Shown: positions 18,904-27,264, numbered from the stretch's first letter. The stretch: 38,249 bases of DNA from Bradyrhizobium retamae (GCF_001440415.1 NZ_LLYA01000186.1:1-38249); one strand, 5' to 3'. Made by a program: numbers and translations. Notes: generated from the sequence alone by a model not told the origin.

Positions 18904-19734
18904 TTACTGCACGGTCCGCACTGCAGTTGTGAGTTCGGTGCTGTAGATCACATTAATGCTGCCAACAGCGTCACAGTGGTCGGACAGGATTGACCGTAGC
19001 TCTTTTATGATTATGTCATTGCCGTGCGCTGTTCTCGCCATTTTGAGTTGGATTGTTGACAAGGCGAACGCCTCAAAGCTCTCGATAGTAAACGTTCTTG
19101 GCCAGTCCCATCTCTGGACCATCAGGTTCGAAAAACGATAGTCTGAGGCAAGCTCAGCCTCGAAGTTGGCGGCCGAATGTCCGCCCCGAGCGTCCGCGTA
19201 AGTGCCTGTTCGATAGCCGGGAACGAACTTCTCGAGGAATAGCTCGAAGGACTGGAAGAAGCCGGTCTGATGGCAACGCTTGTTCTGCAATATCGCGAGG
19301 AGGCCATTATCTACCAGGACGCGGAGCGCTTCTGCGTAGAAAAGCATCCGGTTAAAGAGTTGTGCGGCACCAGCGGCCGTTATCACCCCGATCGCCCGAT
19401 CGCTGAACGGAAGTGTTTCCGCCGTAGATTGGACGAAGCGAATTGGCCGAAGCGACTTTGTTGCTTCAGTTGCCTGTCGAATCATCATCGAACTTGGCTC
19501 GAGACCACGGACTTCAAACGAGCCATCAAGAGCATCGGCCAACATTCGCGTGAAGATGCCCGTCCCGCAGCCTACGTCGACCACTCGGCGGGAGGCGTGA
19601 GGCAAGGACAAAGCCCGCCCCGCAATCTCGTGAACTACGCTGATGGGATATCCGGGTCGTTCCTTGTCGTAGTGCTCACCAAGGATCTGATAATGTTCCC
19701 ATCCAACGGATTTCGCCGAAATCTGTGTCGACAT
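18904..19734 (-). CDS. SAM-dependent class I methyltransferase
   Basis: A 276-aa methyltransferase of the UbiE/COQ5-like class. Motif I is VVDVGCGTGIFTR, an acidic residue follows in GLEPSS, and a later motif is FVQSTAETLPFSD. The start ATG 19734 has GGAGA seven bases upstream. The frame extends to 19821 without support. The target atom is unknown. In context it may methylate an amine, a hydroxyl or the phosphonate oxygen of the product. Confidence 0.8.
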   Translation of the reverse strand: MSTQISAKSVGWEHYQILGEHYDKERPGYPISVVHEIAGRALSLPHASRRVVDVGCGTGIFTRMLADALDGSFEVRGLEPSSMMIRQATEATKSLRPIRFVQSTAETLPFSDRAIGVITAAGAAQLFNRMLFYAEALRVLVDNGLLAILQNKRCHQTGFFQSFELFLEKFVPGYRTGTYADARGGHSAANFEAELASDYRFSNLMVQRWDWPRTFTIESFEAFALSTIQLKMARTAHGNDIIIKELRSILSDHCDAVGSINVIYSTELTTAVRTVQ

Positions 19735-19878
19735 GAGATTTCTCCAAAGAAGCTTCGATTCCACACCGAGCCAATGAGGGTGTTGGGCAGAGAGCAGGGA
19801 TACCGTTTGGCTGTTGAGCAAAATTTGAGAACGAGCAGAGTTGGAAGCAGGCAGCGAGGCCGATGTTAGCGTTATGGC

Positions 19879-21558
19879 CTAAGAATAATGCGGCTGTCCT
19901 ATAGCTCTCTTAAAGCGGTAATGGGGTGGAAGGCCCCGCACATGCCGCTCGTCGCCAATCTGTTCGAACCCATTATGTCGATAGAACGAGCCAGCCGTTT
20001 TTCGCCCGTTACACCACACCACAAGCCCACCACGCCTACGGATTTCACGGAGACCATGGTAGAGTACGGCACTGGCAAAACCAAGGTGACGGAAATCTTT
20101 GGCCGTTGCCATTCCACGAACTCGCCAACTGCGCCCTGATGACTGACTTTCTTGATCCGGCTCCATATCTTCGAGGATAAACGTTGCGACGGACGCCAGG
20201 ATCGATCCACAGTAGGCGCCAACGTGAAATAAGACTTTGGCGTAAGGATAGGCCGGAACTGGTTTCGCAGGTGCGGGTGCCAATTCCGAAGTGCGAAGGT
20301 CAAGGCCTGCTTCTTCGGAAATGAAACAAACGCGTAAGTCGGTATCGCTGGGCGGGGACTGATCTATTGCTGCACTACGCCGCGATTGGCCCTCCATCGG
20401 TCCAACCCCGGATCCGCGGCCTGCATCAAGAAAAGATGCAATTGTCTTCAACCCGCGAATAAGTTCATCTTGATCCGGCGCTACGCCCAGGCCGATGCGA
20501 AAGTTGCGGTCGCCCTGTTGACTATTAACGGCGAATGAATCGCCGGATCCAACAACCACTCCAGCATCAAGGGCCGCCTTGACAAAGGCGTCGAGCTGCC
20601 ATGCTTTCGGCAACTCGATCCAAAGATGATAGTTGAACGCGCTTGGGGAAGTCTGAATGTAGGGCAGAATCGACGCAGCAAGGGCCCGGCGTCTCAACGT
20701 TTCTGCTCGCACGGATCGCAGTATTTCCGAGGCGATCCCATTTGCGAGCCATCGCGATGCGACCTCCGCCACCAGCGGTGCCACCATCCAATTCGTGGTC
20801 CGAACTCCAGGCCAAAAAGCATCTCGCGAGATGTCCGGATTGGGTCCGACGACATACGCCACGCGAAGCTGCGCAGCGAGAGATTTGCTCAGTCCTAAAA
20901 TGTACCAGCTGCGCTCGGGCGCATAGAGAGCAAGTGGGGGAGGGGCCTCTTCCGGCAGGACGCCGTATATATCGTCTTCAAAGAGCCAAAGGTCGTATCG
21001 GCGAGCCACTGTCGCAATGTCCGCGCGCCGTGCCTCAGACATTGTTGCGGACGTTGGGTTATGCAGTGTGGGCATGCAATAGAGGGCCCGAGCATTGTCG
21101 CCGAGCTCGACGCAGGTTCTATCAAGACTTGCCGGATCAATGCCCTCAGCATCCATCGACACAGCGCGGAGCTCGATCCCAAACAAGGCCGAAAGTGGCT
21201 TGATCGCTGGATAGGTCAGCTCCTCCGTTAGAAGGACACCGCCGGGTTTGACGAACCGAGCCATTAACATCGCTAGGATACTCTGTGAGCCGTTTGCAAG
21301 TACGACGCGCTCCATGTCCGGCTTCTGACCCAGCCGTTGACCAATCCAGGTTGCTCCCGCCTCTCGATCGCCCACCGTTCCCATGAAGCGCGGAAAGCGA
21401 ATGGCATCGGCAATATTTGTACCTCCAAGGTCGGCCAATGTGTTCGTTAGAGCGCGTTGAACCACCGGGCTGGGAGGTGGAAAATTCCGCCCAAAATCGA
21501 TCGGCATCGCTTTGGGTGACACCGGCTGCGTTTGAGTAATCTCGCTCACATCCTTCAT
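19879..21558 (-). CDS. Fusion of MocR-like aminotransferase domain with GNAT acetyltransferase domain
   Basis: A 559-aa two-domain protein. Residues about 10-385 are a fold-type I aminotransferase (NGSQSILAMLMARF, MPTLHNPTS, FEDDIYGVLP, PLP lysine in GLSKSLAAQLRVAYV), paralogous to the protein at 9469. Residues about 410-559 are a GNAT domain with a plausible acetyl-CoA loop (MATAKDFRHLGFAS) and NGRKTAGSFYRHNGFE near the end. I start at ATG 21558 with AGGAA upstream. A GTG at 21594 would add 12 residues and overlap the previous stop. Transamination followed by N-acetylation in one polypeptide is the simplest reading. Confidence 0.8.
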   Translation of the reverse strand: MKDVSEITQTQPVSPKAMPIDFGRNFPPPSPVVQRALTNTLADLGGTNIADAIRFPRFMGTVGDREAGATWIGQRLGQKPDMERVVLANGSQSILAMLMARFVKPGGVLLTEELTYPAIKPLSALFGIELRAVSMDAEGIDPASLDRTCVELGDNARALYCMPTLHNPTSATMSEARRADIATVARRYDLWLFEDDIYGVLPEEAPPPLALYAPERSWYILGLSKSLAAQLRVAYVVGPNPDISRDAFWPGVRTTNWMVAPLVAEVASRWLANGIASEILRSVRAETLRRRALAASILPYIQTSPSAFNYHLWIELPKAWQLDAFVKAALDAGVVVGSGDSFAVNSQQGDRNFRIGLGVAPDQDELIRGLKTIASFLDAGRGSGVGPMEGQSRRSAAIDQSPPSDTDLRVCFISEEAGLDLRTSELAPAPAKPVPAYPYAKVLFHVGAYCGSILASVATFILEDMEPDQESQSSGRSWRVRGMATAKDFRHLGFASAVLYHGLREIRRRGGLVVWCNGRKTAGSFYRHNGFEQIGDERHVRGLPPHYRFKRAIGQPHYS

Positions 21559-21599
21559 TTCGTTGTTCCTAGCCACGATCTTATGATTTGCCACTGATC

Positions 21600-22226
21600 C
21601 TATGGTTGAAAGCCGGGTTGGGAGATCATCACCAAAGCAATAGATGCCGCGATCGCGAAGCCGGTGGCGATCGGCACTGCGGTCCCCCGAATAGCCGGAA
21701 CGCGGATCGAAGTCGTCACATGAAGCGGTGCCAGTATCATAAAGGCGATCGCCACGACCGTCGGAAAGATACTATCCGGTATCAAACGGCGAGCGAGGAA
21801 CAGGACAGCCAGTAGTGGCGTGTCGTAGGAGACCGGAATGCCGATAAAGCGGGCGTCGTCGGTCAATCCGACATTCTCGAAATAGCTGAGCCTGATCGCA
21901 CCTGCCAAAACCAGCAACGAGCTCGCTAGGAGCGACAGGGCCGTACCTTGACCAACAAGGATGATTATCGCGGCGGGAAAGACCACCCCATGAATGAGGT
22001 CGGAAAATCCATCAAAGCTCTTTCCGAACTCTGCCACGCCTGGACGACGAAGATGGCTCGTCTTGCGTGCAACGTGACCGTCCCAATGGTCGAGGAACCA
22101 AGTCCAGAGCATCGCTGCAACGCCGAGCTCAATCTTGCCGTTGAAGGCAAGGAAAAGCCCGATGACCGCAGACAGGTAGGCGAGGGCGGTAATGGCATTA
22201 GCATAGTCACGAAGATAACCGATCAT
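21600..22226 (-). CDS. CDP-alcohol phosphotransferase (phosphatidyltransferase family)
   Basis: A 208-aa membrane protein. The family motif is present as D49-G50-x2-A53-R54 ... G68-x3-D72-x3-D76, but with 13 residues between AR and G where 8 are usual. Several hydrophobic segments follow. ATG 22226 has AGGAGC upstream and overlaps the nucleotidyltransferase pseudogene stop (ATGA). Such enzymes move a phospho-alcohol or a phosphonate from CMP to an acceptor alcohol. Next to a PntC-like cytidylyltransferase and PEP mutase, a role in joining a CMP-activated phosphonate to an alcohol (diacylglycerol or a polyol) fits. The acceptor is unknown. Confidence 0.8.
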   Translation of the reverse strand: MIGYLRDYANAITALAYLSAVIGLFLAFNGKIELGVAAMLWTWFLDHWDGHVARKTSHLRRPGVAEFGKSFDGFSDLIHGVVFPAAIIILVGQGTALSLLASSLLVLAGAIRLSYFENVGLTDDARFIGIPVSYDTPLLAVLFLARRLIPDSIFPTVVAIAFMILAPLHVTTSIRVPAIRGTAVPIATGFAIAASIALVMISQPGFQP

Positions 22227-23030
22227 CGTCTTGCTCCTGCTGCCAGCAAGATCAAAGTTGCCGCGGGAAGTATAAGGTCGCCGGGCGGCGCGAATATCCT
22301 TTCCGCCAGGCGAAGGACATCTTCGCTGTCGATTCGACCAGCGTGTATCGCTGTAATCGGTCGTCGAAAGCTGGGGTCCTCGGCGTCCACAAGGAACGCC
22401 AGGATCAACATAGGCCGTATCCGATGCCCACTCTCGACCGCCCCCTGGAGCGCCGGCGCCAGCTGTCCGCGTAATCCAACGCCGCAAAAGCGCGCCCGAT
22501 CGATCCCGTTGAAGAGGCCTCTGGCTTGCAGTTCAATGGGCGTCTGGTGCATGAAGAAGGTGGCGACGGAGCCATCTTCAGCCAGCTCGACGACCGCGCC
22601 CGTCATGAATGCCTTGAAAGATGCGACAGCTGCCGCGCTCTGGATGGTTGGCGACACGGTTTGAAGCGTTATTTCGACTTCGCGTTCGAAGAACACATCG
22701 CCTTCGAGAAAGACGGTGTCGCCGGCAAGCATTGGAGTCGCGCTAGCCATAGAAAATAGCCGCTGCCGGTCCGATCGAACATGGGATTGTGGACATATTC
22801 GATGGCGACATTCGCGAAATGGTGGCCACAGGACTGCTCGAGGGCTTACTTGCGATGACCCACGACGATGGTTGCTTCACGATTCCAAGTGCGGAGAGCT
22901 GATGCCGCGCGTTGTGCAGCATTGCGCTTCCGTTCACCTCCACTAATGATTTTGGGACGGATTCCGTGTAGGGGCGCAGCCTTGAGGCGATTCCTGCAGC
23001 AAGAATCACCGCCCGTGTACCATTGAGCAT
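22223..23030 (-). pseudogene. PntC-like nucleotidyltransferase pseudogene (second copy)
   Basis: The start (MLNGTRAVILAAGIASRLRP, 23030) matches the intact nucleotidyltransferase at 25787-25026. The frame then breaks near 22875 and continues one frame over as EATIVVGHRK followed by an in-frame TAA. It resumes as EYVHNPMFDRTGSGYFLWLA and shifts again near 22740 to LAGDTVFLEGDVFFE and the C-terminal half. Two frameshifts and a stop make it a pseudogene, unless they are sequencing errors. It keeps its stop overlapping the CDP-alcohol gene, so the original operon order was nucleotidyltransferase then CDP-alcohol transferase. Confidence 0.8.
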
Positions 23031-23047
23031 CCAAGATTTCCTTCTGG

Positions 23048-24256
23048 TTAGGCCGCTGCGTACTTGATCTTCAGGCTGTTCAAGGTGTCAACGACCCGTC
23101 TCAGCCCCGACTCCAGCAGGTCTGGTGGAGCGCCGAAGGAGAGACGCAGGCCGTTCACGTCGCCAAAGGTGCTACCAGCAACGGATGCCACATCGGTTTC
23201 CTCCAGGAGCACTCGTGCAATATCGTCGGTTGATCGAATGGGGCCTCCAGCCGGCAGAGCGGAGACAAGCCTACTCAAATCAAGATAGAAGAAGAATGAG
23301 CCGTTTGCTCCCGGCGTGGCCACGTCGTGCAGACCAGAGAGAATGAGAAGACCAGCGTTACGAGCCCTTACCAGGCGCTGATGCATGTCCCGTTCAAAGC
23401 TGCCGTCGCTGACTTGAAGGTGGTGCAGGATCGCGTACTGCGCGATCACGTTGGCATTCGAGATCGTATGGCTCTGCAGCTTCTTGGCCGCAGAAATGAT
23501 CTCCGCCGGTGCCGCGAAATAACCCAGTCGCCAACCCGTGATCGCCAGCTCTTTGGAGAAGGCGTTAACCAGGATCGTCCGTGAACGTACGCCCGGATGC
23601 GCCATGACGATCGACTCATGGCGCGAACCGGTGAATACGAAGCTGGAGTAACATTCGTCGGAAACGATCCAGAGCTGATAGTTGATTGCGAGATCGCCGA
23701 TAGCTTGAAGAGTCGTTCGATCATAGACTGCGCCGGTAGGATTGTTTGGCGAGTTGATGATAATGGCTTTGGTGTGCGGCGTGACGGCGGCGCGGATTGC
23801 GCCGATATCGGGAATATATGTCGGGGGGCCAGCATCAACGAACACGGGCGTTGCGCCGGCGAGAAGAACCTGAGACGGGAATGTCGGCCAGCAGGGGCGA
23901 ATAATGATGACCTCGTCACCTGGATCGAGTACGGCCAAGGCAGCGTCGAGCAGTCCTTGCTTTGCACCCGCAGTGATTACGATGTCATCCGTATTCCAAC
24001 GGATCCCTGTTTCCGCCGACAGCTTTTCGGCGACTGCCGTGCGAAGCGGCGTTAGGCCGATGGAATCGGTGTATCGGTTCGTCCCCGCATTGATGGCGGC
24101 AATCGCTCCTTCGCGCACGGATGATGGTGGCTCCGTGATGACTTCGCCGGCCGCCAAGTCGATGATCTGATGGCCGGCCGCGGAAGCTTTCTTGGCTGCC
24201 TCACGGGCGGCGGCAGTGCCCGAACTTGAAACCAAAGAAATCCGGTGCGCCAACAT
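23048..24256 (-). CDS. Class I PLP aminotransferase, candidate phosphonopyruvate transaminase
   Basis: A 402-aa aspartate aminotransferase I-beta-like protein. It shows AGAKQGLLDAALAVLDPGDE, NSPNNPTGAVYD and the PLP-lysine motif FSKELAITGWRLGY. ATG 24256 has a strong AGGAGG six bases upstream. The open frame continues upstream only because the pepM remnant is in the same frame. It follows the truncated pepM copy and its promoter-like palindrome, so it probably became the first gene of a separate transcript. No phosphonopyruvate decarboxylase is present, so conversion of phosphonopyruvate to phosphonoalanine is the likely role. This is inferred. Confidence 0.82.
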   Translation of the reverse strand: MLAHRISLVSSSGTAAAREAAKKASAAGHQIIDLAAGEVITEPPSSVREGAIAAINAGTNRYTDSIGLTPLRTAVAEKLSAETGIRWNTDDIVITAGAKQGLLDAALAVLDPGDEVIIIRPCWPTFPSQVLLAGATPVFVDAGPPTYIPDIGAIRAAVTPHTKAIIINSPNNPTGAVYDRTTLQAIGDLAINYQLWIVSDECYSSFVFTGSRHESIVMAHPGVRSRTILVNAFSKELAITGWRLGYFAAPAEIISAAKKLQSHTISNANVIAQYAILHHLQVSDGSFERDMHQRLVRARNAGLLILSGLHDVATPGANGSFFFYLDLSRLVSALPAGGPIRSTDDIARVLLEETDVASVAGSTFGDVNGLRLSFGAPPDLLESGLRRVVDTLNSLKIKYAAA

Positions 24257-24289
24257 GTGCGCTCCTCCTGAGTTGATTATCGAGTTTGT

Positions 24290-24572
24290 GGAGGTGATCT
24301 GCGCCGCGTGGCCGTCGGTACGATCTGCTTCGGCAGATACCGCTCTTCCGCCTGGCAAGCCCATCGCAGCCGAGGAGGTGAAGATTTCATCGAGACCGGA
24401 GACGCCTTTCTCAATACCGGCAATGCCTTCTTCCGATTGAATGCGGCCCGCATTCGAGATTGATGCCGCAGGAGAGTCGGACCCCGGCTGCTCGCAGTCT
24501 GCCAGAGAATTCACCGATCTTGGCGACGGGATGCCGATCGCCAACAAACGAGTTTATCTTCGGAAAACGCAT
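24290..24572 (-). pseudogene. PEP mutase (pepM) remnant with large deletions
   Basis: ATG 24572 sits behind the same leader as the intact pepM (CACCTGCAAGGAGT) but runs straight into FPKINSFVGDRHP, which corresponds to residues 133-145 of the intact enzyme. EFSGRLRA follows, then homology is lost. In another frame RIQSEEGIAGIE matches the intact C-terminal RIIAEEGIASIE. The first 130 codons and a central block are therefore missing. It cannot be active. It shows that this part of the locus arose by duplication. Confidence 0.82.
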
Positions 24573-25025
24573 GCCGAACTCCTTGCAGGTGCGGTTGACA
24601 GCCCGACCTTCATCGACCGATAGGTGGCATGCTTCTATCACCTAGATCAATTACCAACGTTGGTAGTTGGACGGGCGCCAACTGCAAGTCGCTATAGAAT
24701 TGAGGCGGCAGTGCTGCTAGGCGCCAGTAGGAGATGGTTTGACCGTTGCTGTCATGAATGCATGAAGAACGCACGCGTTCGCCTAGTCAATGCGCCTATA
24801 TGCAGTTTTCATTGCAATGAAATTCATGGTGCGAGCTGCAATCCCGTCGAGGGATCGAATAGGACAGCCGAAAGGGCCGCCGCTGTGGCTAGCCCAGGTC
24901 CCTGGAAGAGAAGGAATACGTGCGGAAGAAGAATCAGAGCACCGGGCGGCGTTCGCTGAGTCCCAAAGGTATTTCAGCATTGGAGCCTCAACTACTCTGC
25001 AGATCATACGGCGCGCCGAAGGCAT
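24573..25025. other. Intergenic region with duplicated pepM promoter
   Basis: About 450 bp between the pepM remnant and the nucleotidyltransferase stop. The left 100 bp is a copy of the leader of the intact pepM, including the 20-bp palindrome. The remaining 350 bp has no gene I can recognise. A minus-strand 80-codon frame (24783-25025) shows no motif. Confidence 0.55.
24649..24668 (-). promoter_or_regulatory. lux-box-like palindrome, copy 1
   Basis: The plus-strand sequence AATTACCAACGTTGGTAGTT is a 20-bp inverted repeat with 18 of 20 symmetric positions and a perfect 14-bp core. LuxR-type sites are 18-20 bp dyads with CT near one end and AG near the other, and this site keeps one of each pair. 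It lies 77 bp upstream of the pepM remnant start, facing the downstream aminotransferase gene. The match is by shape only. The true binding protein is unknown. Confidence 0.5.
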
Positions 25026-25787
25026 TCATCTTGCCAAAATGCGCTCTGCGATGCGCAGATCTTCGGGGCTGTCGATCTCGTACCACCTGAGAGCGTCGCA
25101 ACGCGCCGCTGCGAGCTTTAGGCCGCGCCTTTCCACCAGATATGCAAGAAGCTCCTCGGTGTAGGCCTGAGTAGCTCCGGAGCCGATGATATCGTCCAGC
25201 CCTGGAACGATCGTTGCCCTGAGAGTCCGCGCCGAGAATCGTAGCAGGTTCATCGTCTTGAATAGTCTAGGACCATCCCCAACAAGGTTTGCTGCGGTTT
25301 GCTTCATGCGGAAACCTGAGATCAACCCGCTATCCGACAACAGAACTGCCGACCCTTCCATCCATTCATTGAAGGGAGCTACTGCAGCCGCATCGGTCGC
25401 CTCTCCGATCATCAGGTGGCGCAACACGTTCTCCTCGAAAAAAACATCGCCCTCGAGAAGAAAGCAGTCTCCGGAAAGAAGCGCGTCGCGGGCCAGCCAC
25501 AGGGAATAGGCGCTACCGGTACGGTCGAACACGGTCGACTCGACATACTTGATCTCGAGCTGGCCAAAGCGGCTGCCGCAGGCATATTGAATTGCGTCCT
25601 TCCGGTAACCGACGACGATCGTCACCTCTTCCACGCCGACGGCTTCCAGATTGCGCAGAGCGTTGTGAAGGATCGGAGTGCCGGTGACTTTGACCAGCGG
25701 CTTCGGGCGCAGATCGGTTAGCGGACGCAGGCGGGAGCCCAAGCCGGCCGCGAGAATGACGGCTTTCTTGGGAGCATCGGTAGTCAT
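25026..25787 (-). CDS. PntC-like phosphonate/phosphoalcohol cytidylyltransferase
   Basis: A 253-aa sugar-phosphate nucleotidyltransferase-fold protein of the LicC/PntC kind. The nucleotide-binding signature AAGLGSRLRPLTDLRPKPL is at residues 13-31. The metal-binding LEGDVFFEE is mid-protein and YEIDSPEDLRIAE is near the end. I start at ATG 25787 with AAGGGA upstream. Five extra residues from 25802 are possible. Next to PEP mutase, activation of a phosphonate with CTP to give CMP-phosphonate is the best guess. Phosphocholine or sugar-phosphate substrates are alternatives. It is the intact copy of a duplicated gene. Confidence 0.8.
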   Translation of the reverse strand: MTTDAPKKAVILAAGLGSRLRPLTDLRPKPLVKVTGTPILHNALRNLEAVGVEEVTIVVGYRKDAIQYACGSRFGQLEIKYVESTVFDRTGSAYSLWLARDALLSGDCFLLEGDVFFEENVLRHLMIGEATDAAAVAPFNEWMEGSAVLLSDSGLISGFRMKQTAANLVGDGPRLFKTMNLLRFSARTLRATIVPGLDDIIGSGATQAYTEELLAYLVERRGLKLAAARCDALRWYEIDSPEDLRIAERILAR

Positions 25788-26196
25788 TTCATTCCCTTCC
25801 ATCGTCGCGGTATTCCCGCCAAGTCATTCCCAGGCGCTGAGGAGTCGATGATCTCTTATGGTTGCTGCGGTGGCGTGAAGGCTGCCGGAGTCCCTGGAAA
25901 TGCGAGCCTACGGTTCAAAGGACATAAATCAGGGTGTTCGTCGGTCGTTCCGAAAAAGAAACTAGCTCGTGGCTGTTCTTCGGTGCCTGGTCATCGGGAT
26001 AAATGAACAGATCGAGCCAAGAGAGGGCAGGACTACACAGTGCGGCCGCGTAAGGTCTGTTACGCCATTTGACGACATTCCAATAGTAGCGAGGCAAAAA
26101 ATGCCTCGAAAGATTGCAGTGGAGCCTGACGATAGGGCAGGCGGTTGCATGGCGGCAGTCCTTCGAGAATGAGTATGTTGTTGTGTGAATGACAAG
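25788..26196. other. Intergenic gap between pepM and nucleotidyltransferase
   Basis: About 400 bp. A perfect 7-bp inverted repeat (CGAGGCA, loop of five A, TGCCTCG) is at 26090-26108, but no T-run follows it on the minus strand. A 60-codon minus frame from TTG 26097 to 25915 has protein-like composition but no recognisable motif or ribosome site. Confidence 0.35.
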
Positions 26197-27135
26197 CTAT
26201 TGCCGCGGGTCAGGGGGATGGAGATATCGCGCTTCCGCACGGGAGAGTTCGTCATACCTCAACAAGTCGAAGACCTCTTCGAGCGTTGCGATATCTGGCT
26301 CAATGCTGGCAATGCCTTCCTCGGCGATAATGCGGCCGCAGACGTGCCGCATTGCCGCTATTGCAGCTCGCATGGAGTGGTTGGCCCAGATCACTGTGGA
26401 GATGCTGGCATCCCGATATTTAGAGATCGGTGTTCGATAGTATTTCGTTGGAACGATTATGACAGGAAGGCAGTTCTGCCAGGAACTCGCGAACGCGAGG
26501 ATCTCGTCCGCGGTGCTCTTACGCGAGTGAATGAGGATCGCGTCGGCTCCCGCGGCGGCGTAAGCGCTAGCGCGTAGAATTGCTTCCTCCATTCCATGGC
26601 CGGCGATCAGTGCTTCGATCCGGGCCACGAGGATCAAGTCGTCCGCGACCGTATCTTTCACTGCCCGCAACCGGCCGGAGAATTCATCGATATCGGCTAG
26701 GGGATGCCGATCACCAACAAACGAGTTCATTTTCGGAAAGCAGCTGTCCTCCAGCGCAACCCCGGCAGCGCCACGCTGACGGAGTTTGCGCGCCAAGAGG
26801 CGCGCATTGTTGAAATTCCCGAAGCCGCCGTCGCCGTCAACGAGCACGGGGAGCTCGGTCGAGTCTACTATGCGCTCGACCACATCGACGATTTGGCTCC
26901 ATGATGCTTCGTTGGCATCGCGGTAGCCGAGACAGCAGGCAATTGACAGGCCCGACGCCCATAGACCTTTGAAGCCTGCGCGCTTGGCGATCGCGCCAGA
27001 GAGCCCATCATGAGCTTCCATGAGGAAGGAGAGCTCGCGGTCGGAGCAAATCTCGGCGCGCAACAGTTCTGCAAGTGAGGAGTCAGCGCACCGATCAGAG
27101 CCATTGGCGAGAAAAGATTGTGATTGATCTTGCAT
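26197..27135 (-). CDS. pepM: Phosphoenolpyruvate mutase
   Basis: A 312-aa PEP mutase, which rearranges PEP to phosphonopyruvate and is the entry step to most natural phosphonates. Visible: KGLWASGLS, YRDANEASW, metal ligands in VDGDGGFGNFNN (residues 99-110) and the gating motif EDSCFPKMNS (129-138). Asn137-Ser138 matches the mutase signature and separates it from the hydrolase at 232. The usual Lys after ED is Ser here. The start ATG 27135 has AAGGAG five bases upstream. It heads the minus-strand phosphonate genes and has a lux-box-like palindrome 130 bp upstream. Confidence 0.9.
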   Translation of the reverse strand: MQDQSQSFLANGSDRCADSSLAELLRAEICSDRELSFLMEAHDGLSGAIAKRAGFKGLWASGLSIACCLGYRDANEASWSQIVDVVERIVDSTELPVLVDGDGGFGNFNNARLLARKLRQRGAAGVALEDSCFPKMNSFVGDRHPLADIDEFSGRLRAVKDTVADDLILVARIEALIAGHGMEEAILRASAYAAAGADAILIHSRKSTADEILAFASSWQNCLPVIIVPTKYYRTPISKYRDASISTVIWANHSMRAAIAAMRHVCGRIIAEEGIASIEPDIATLEEVFDLLRYDELSRAEARYLHPPDPRQ

Positions 27136-27264
27136 GCCACTCCTTGCAGGTGCGTTCGACCGGCCGGACGTTCAGGGCGTGCTTCACCCAGTCTTGATCG
27201 AGGCAAGCCGCTCAGACAATCCCGCAGCCCAACCGATAGGTGACCTGCTTCTGTCATCTAGATC

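Noticed and set aside
23048..24547. 499-codon version of the aminotransferase
   Set aside because: The first 97 codons are the out-of-context pepM remnant read in frame. AGGAGG before ATG 24256 and family length support the shorter protein.
26090..26108. Seven-base-pair hairpin after pepM as a terminator
   Set aside because: No T-run follows the stem on the minus strand, and the A/T run is in the loop.
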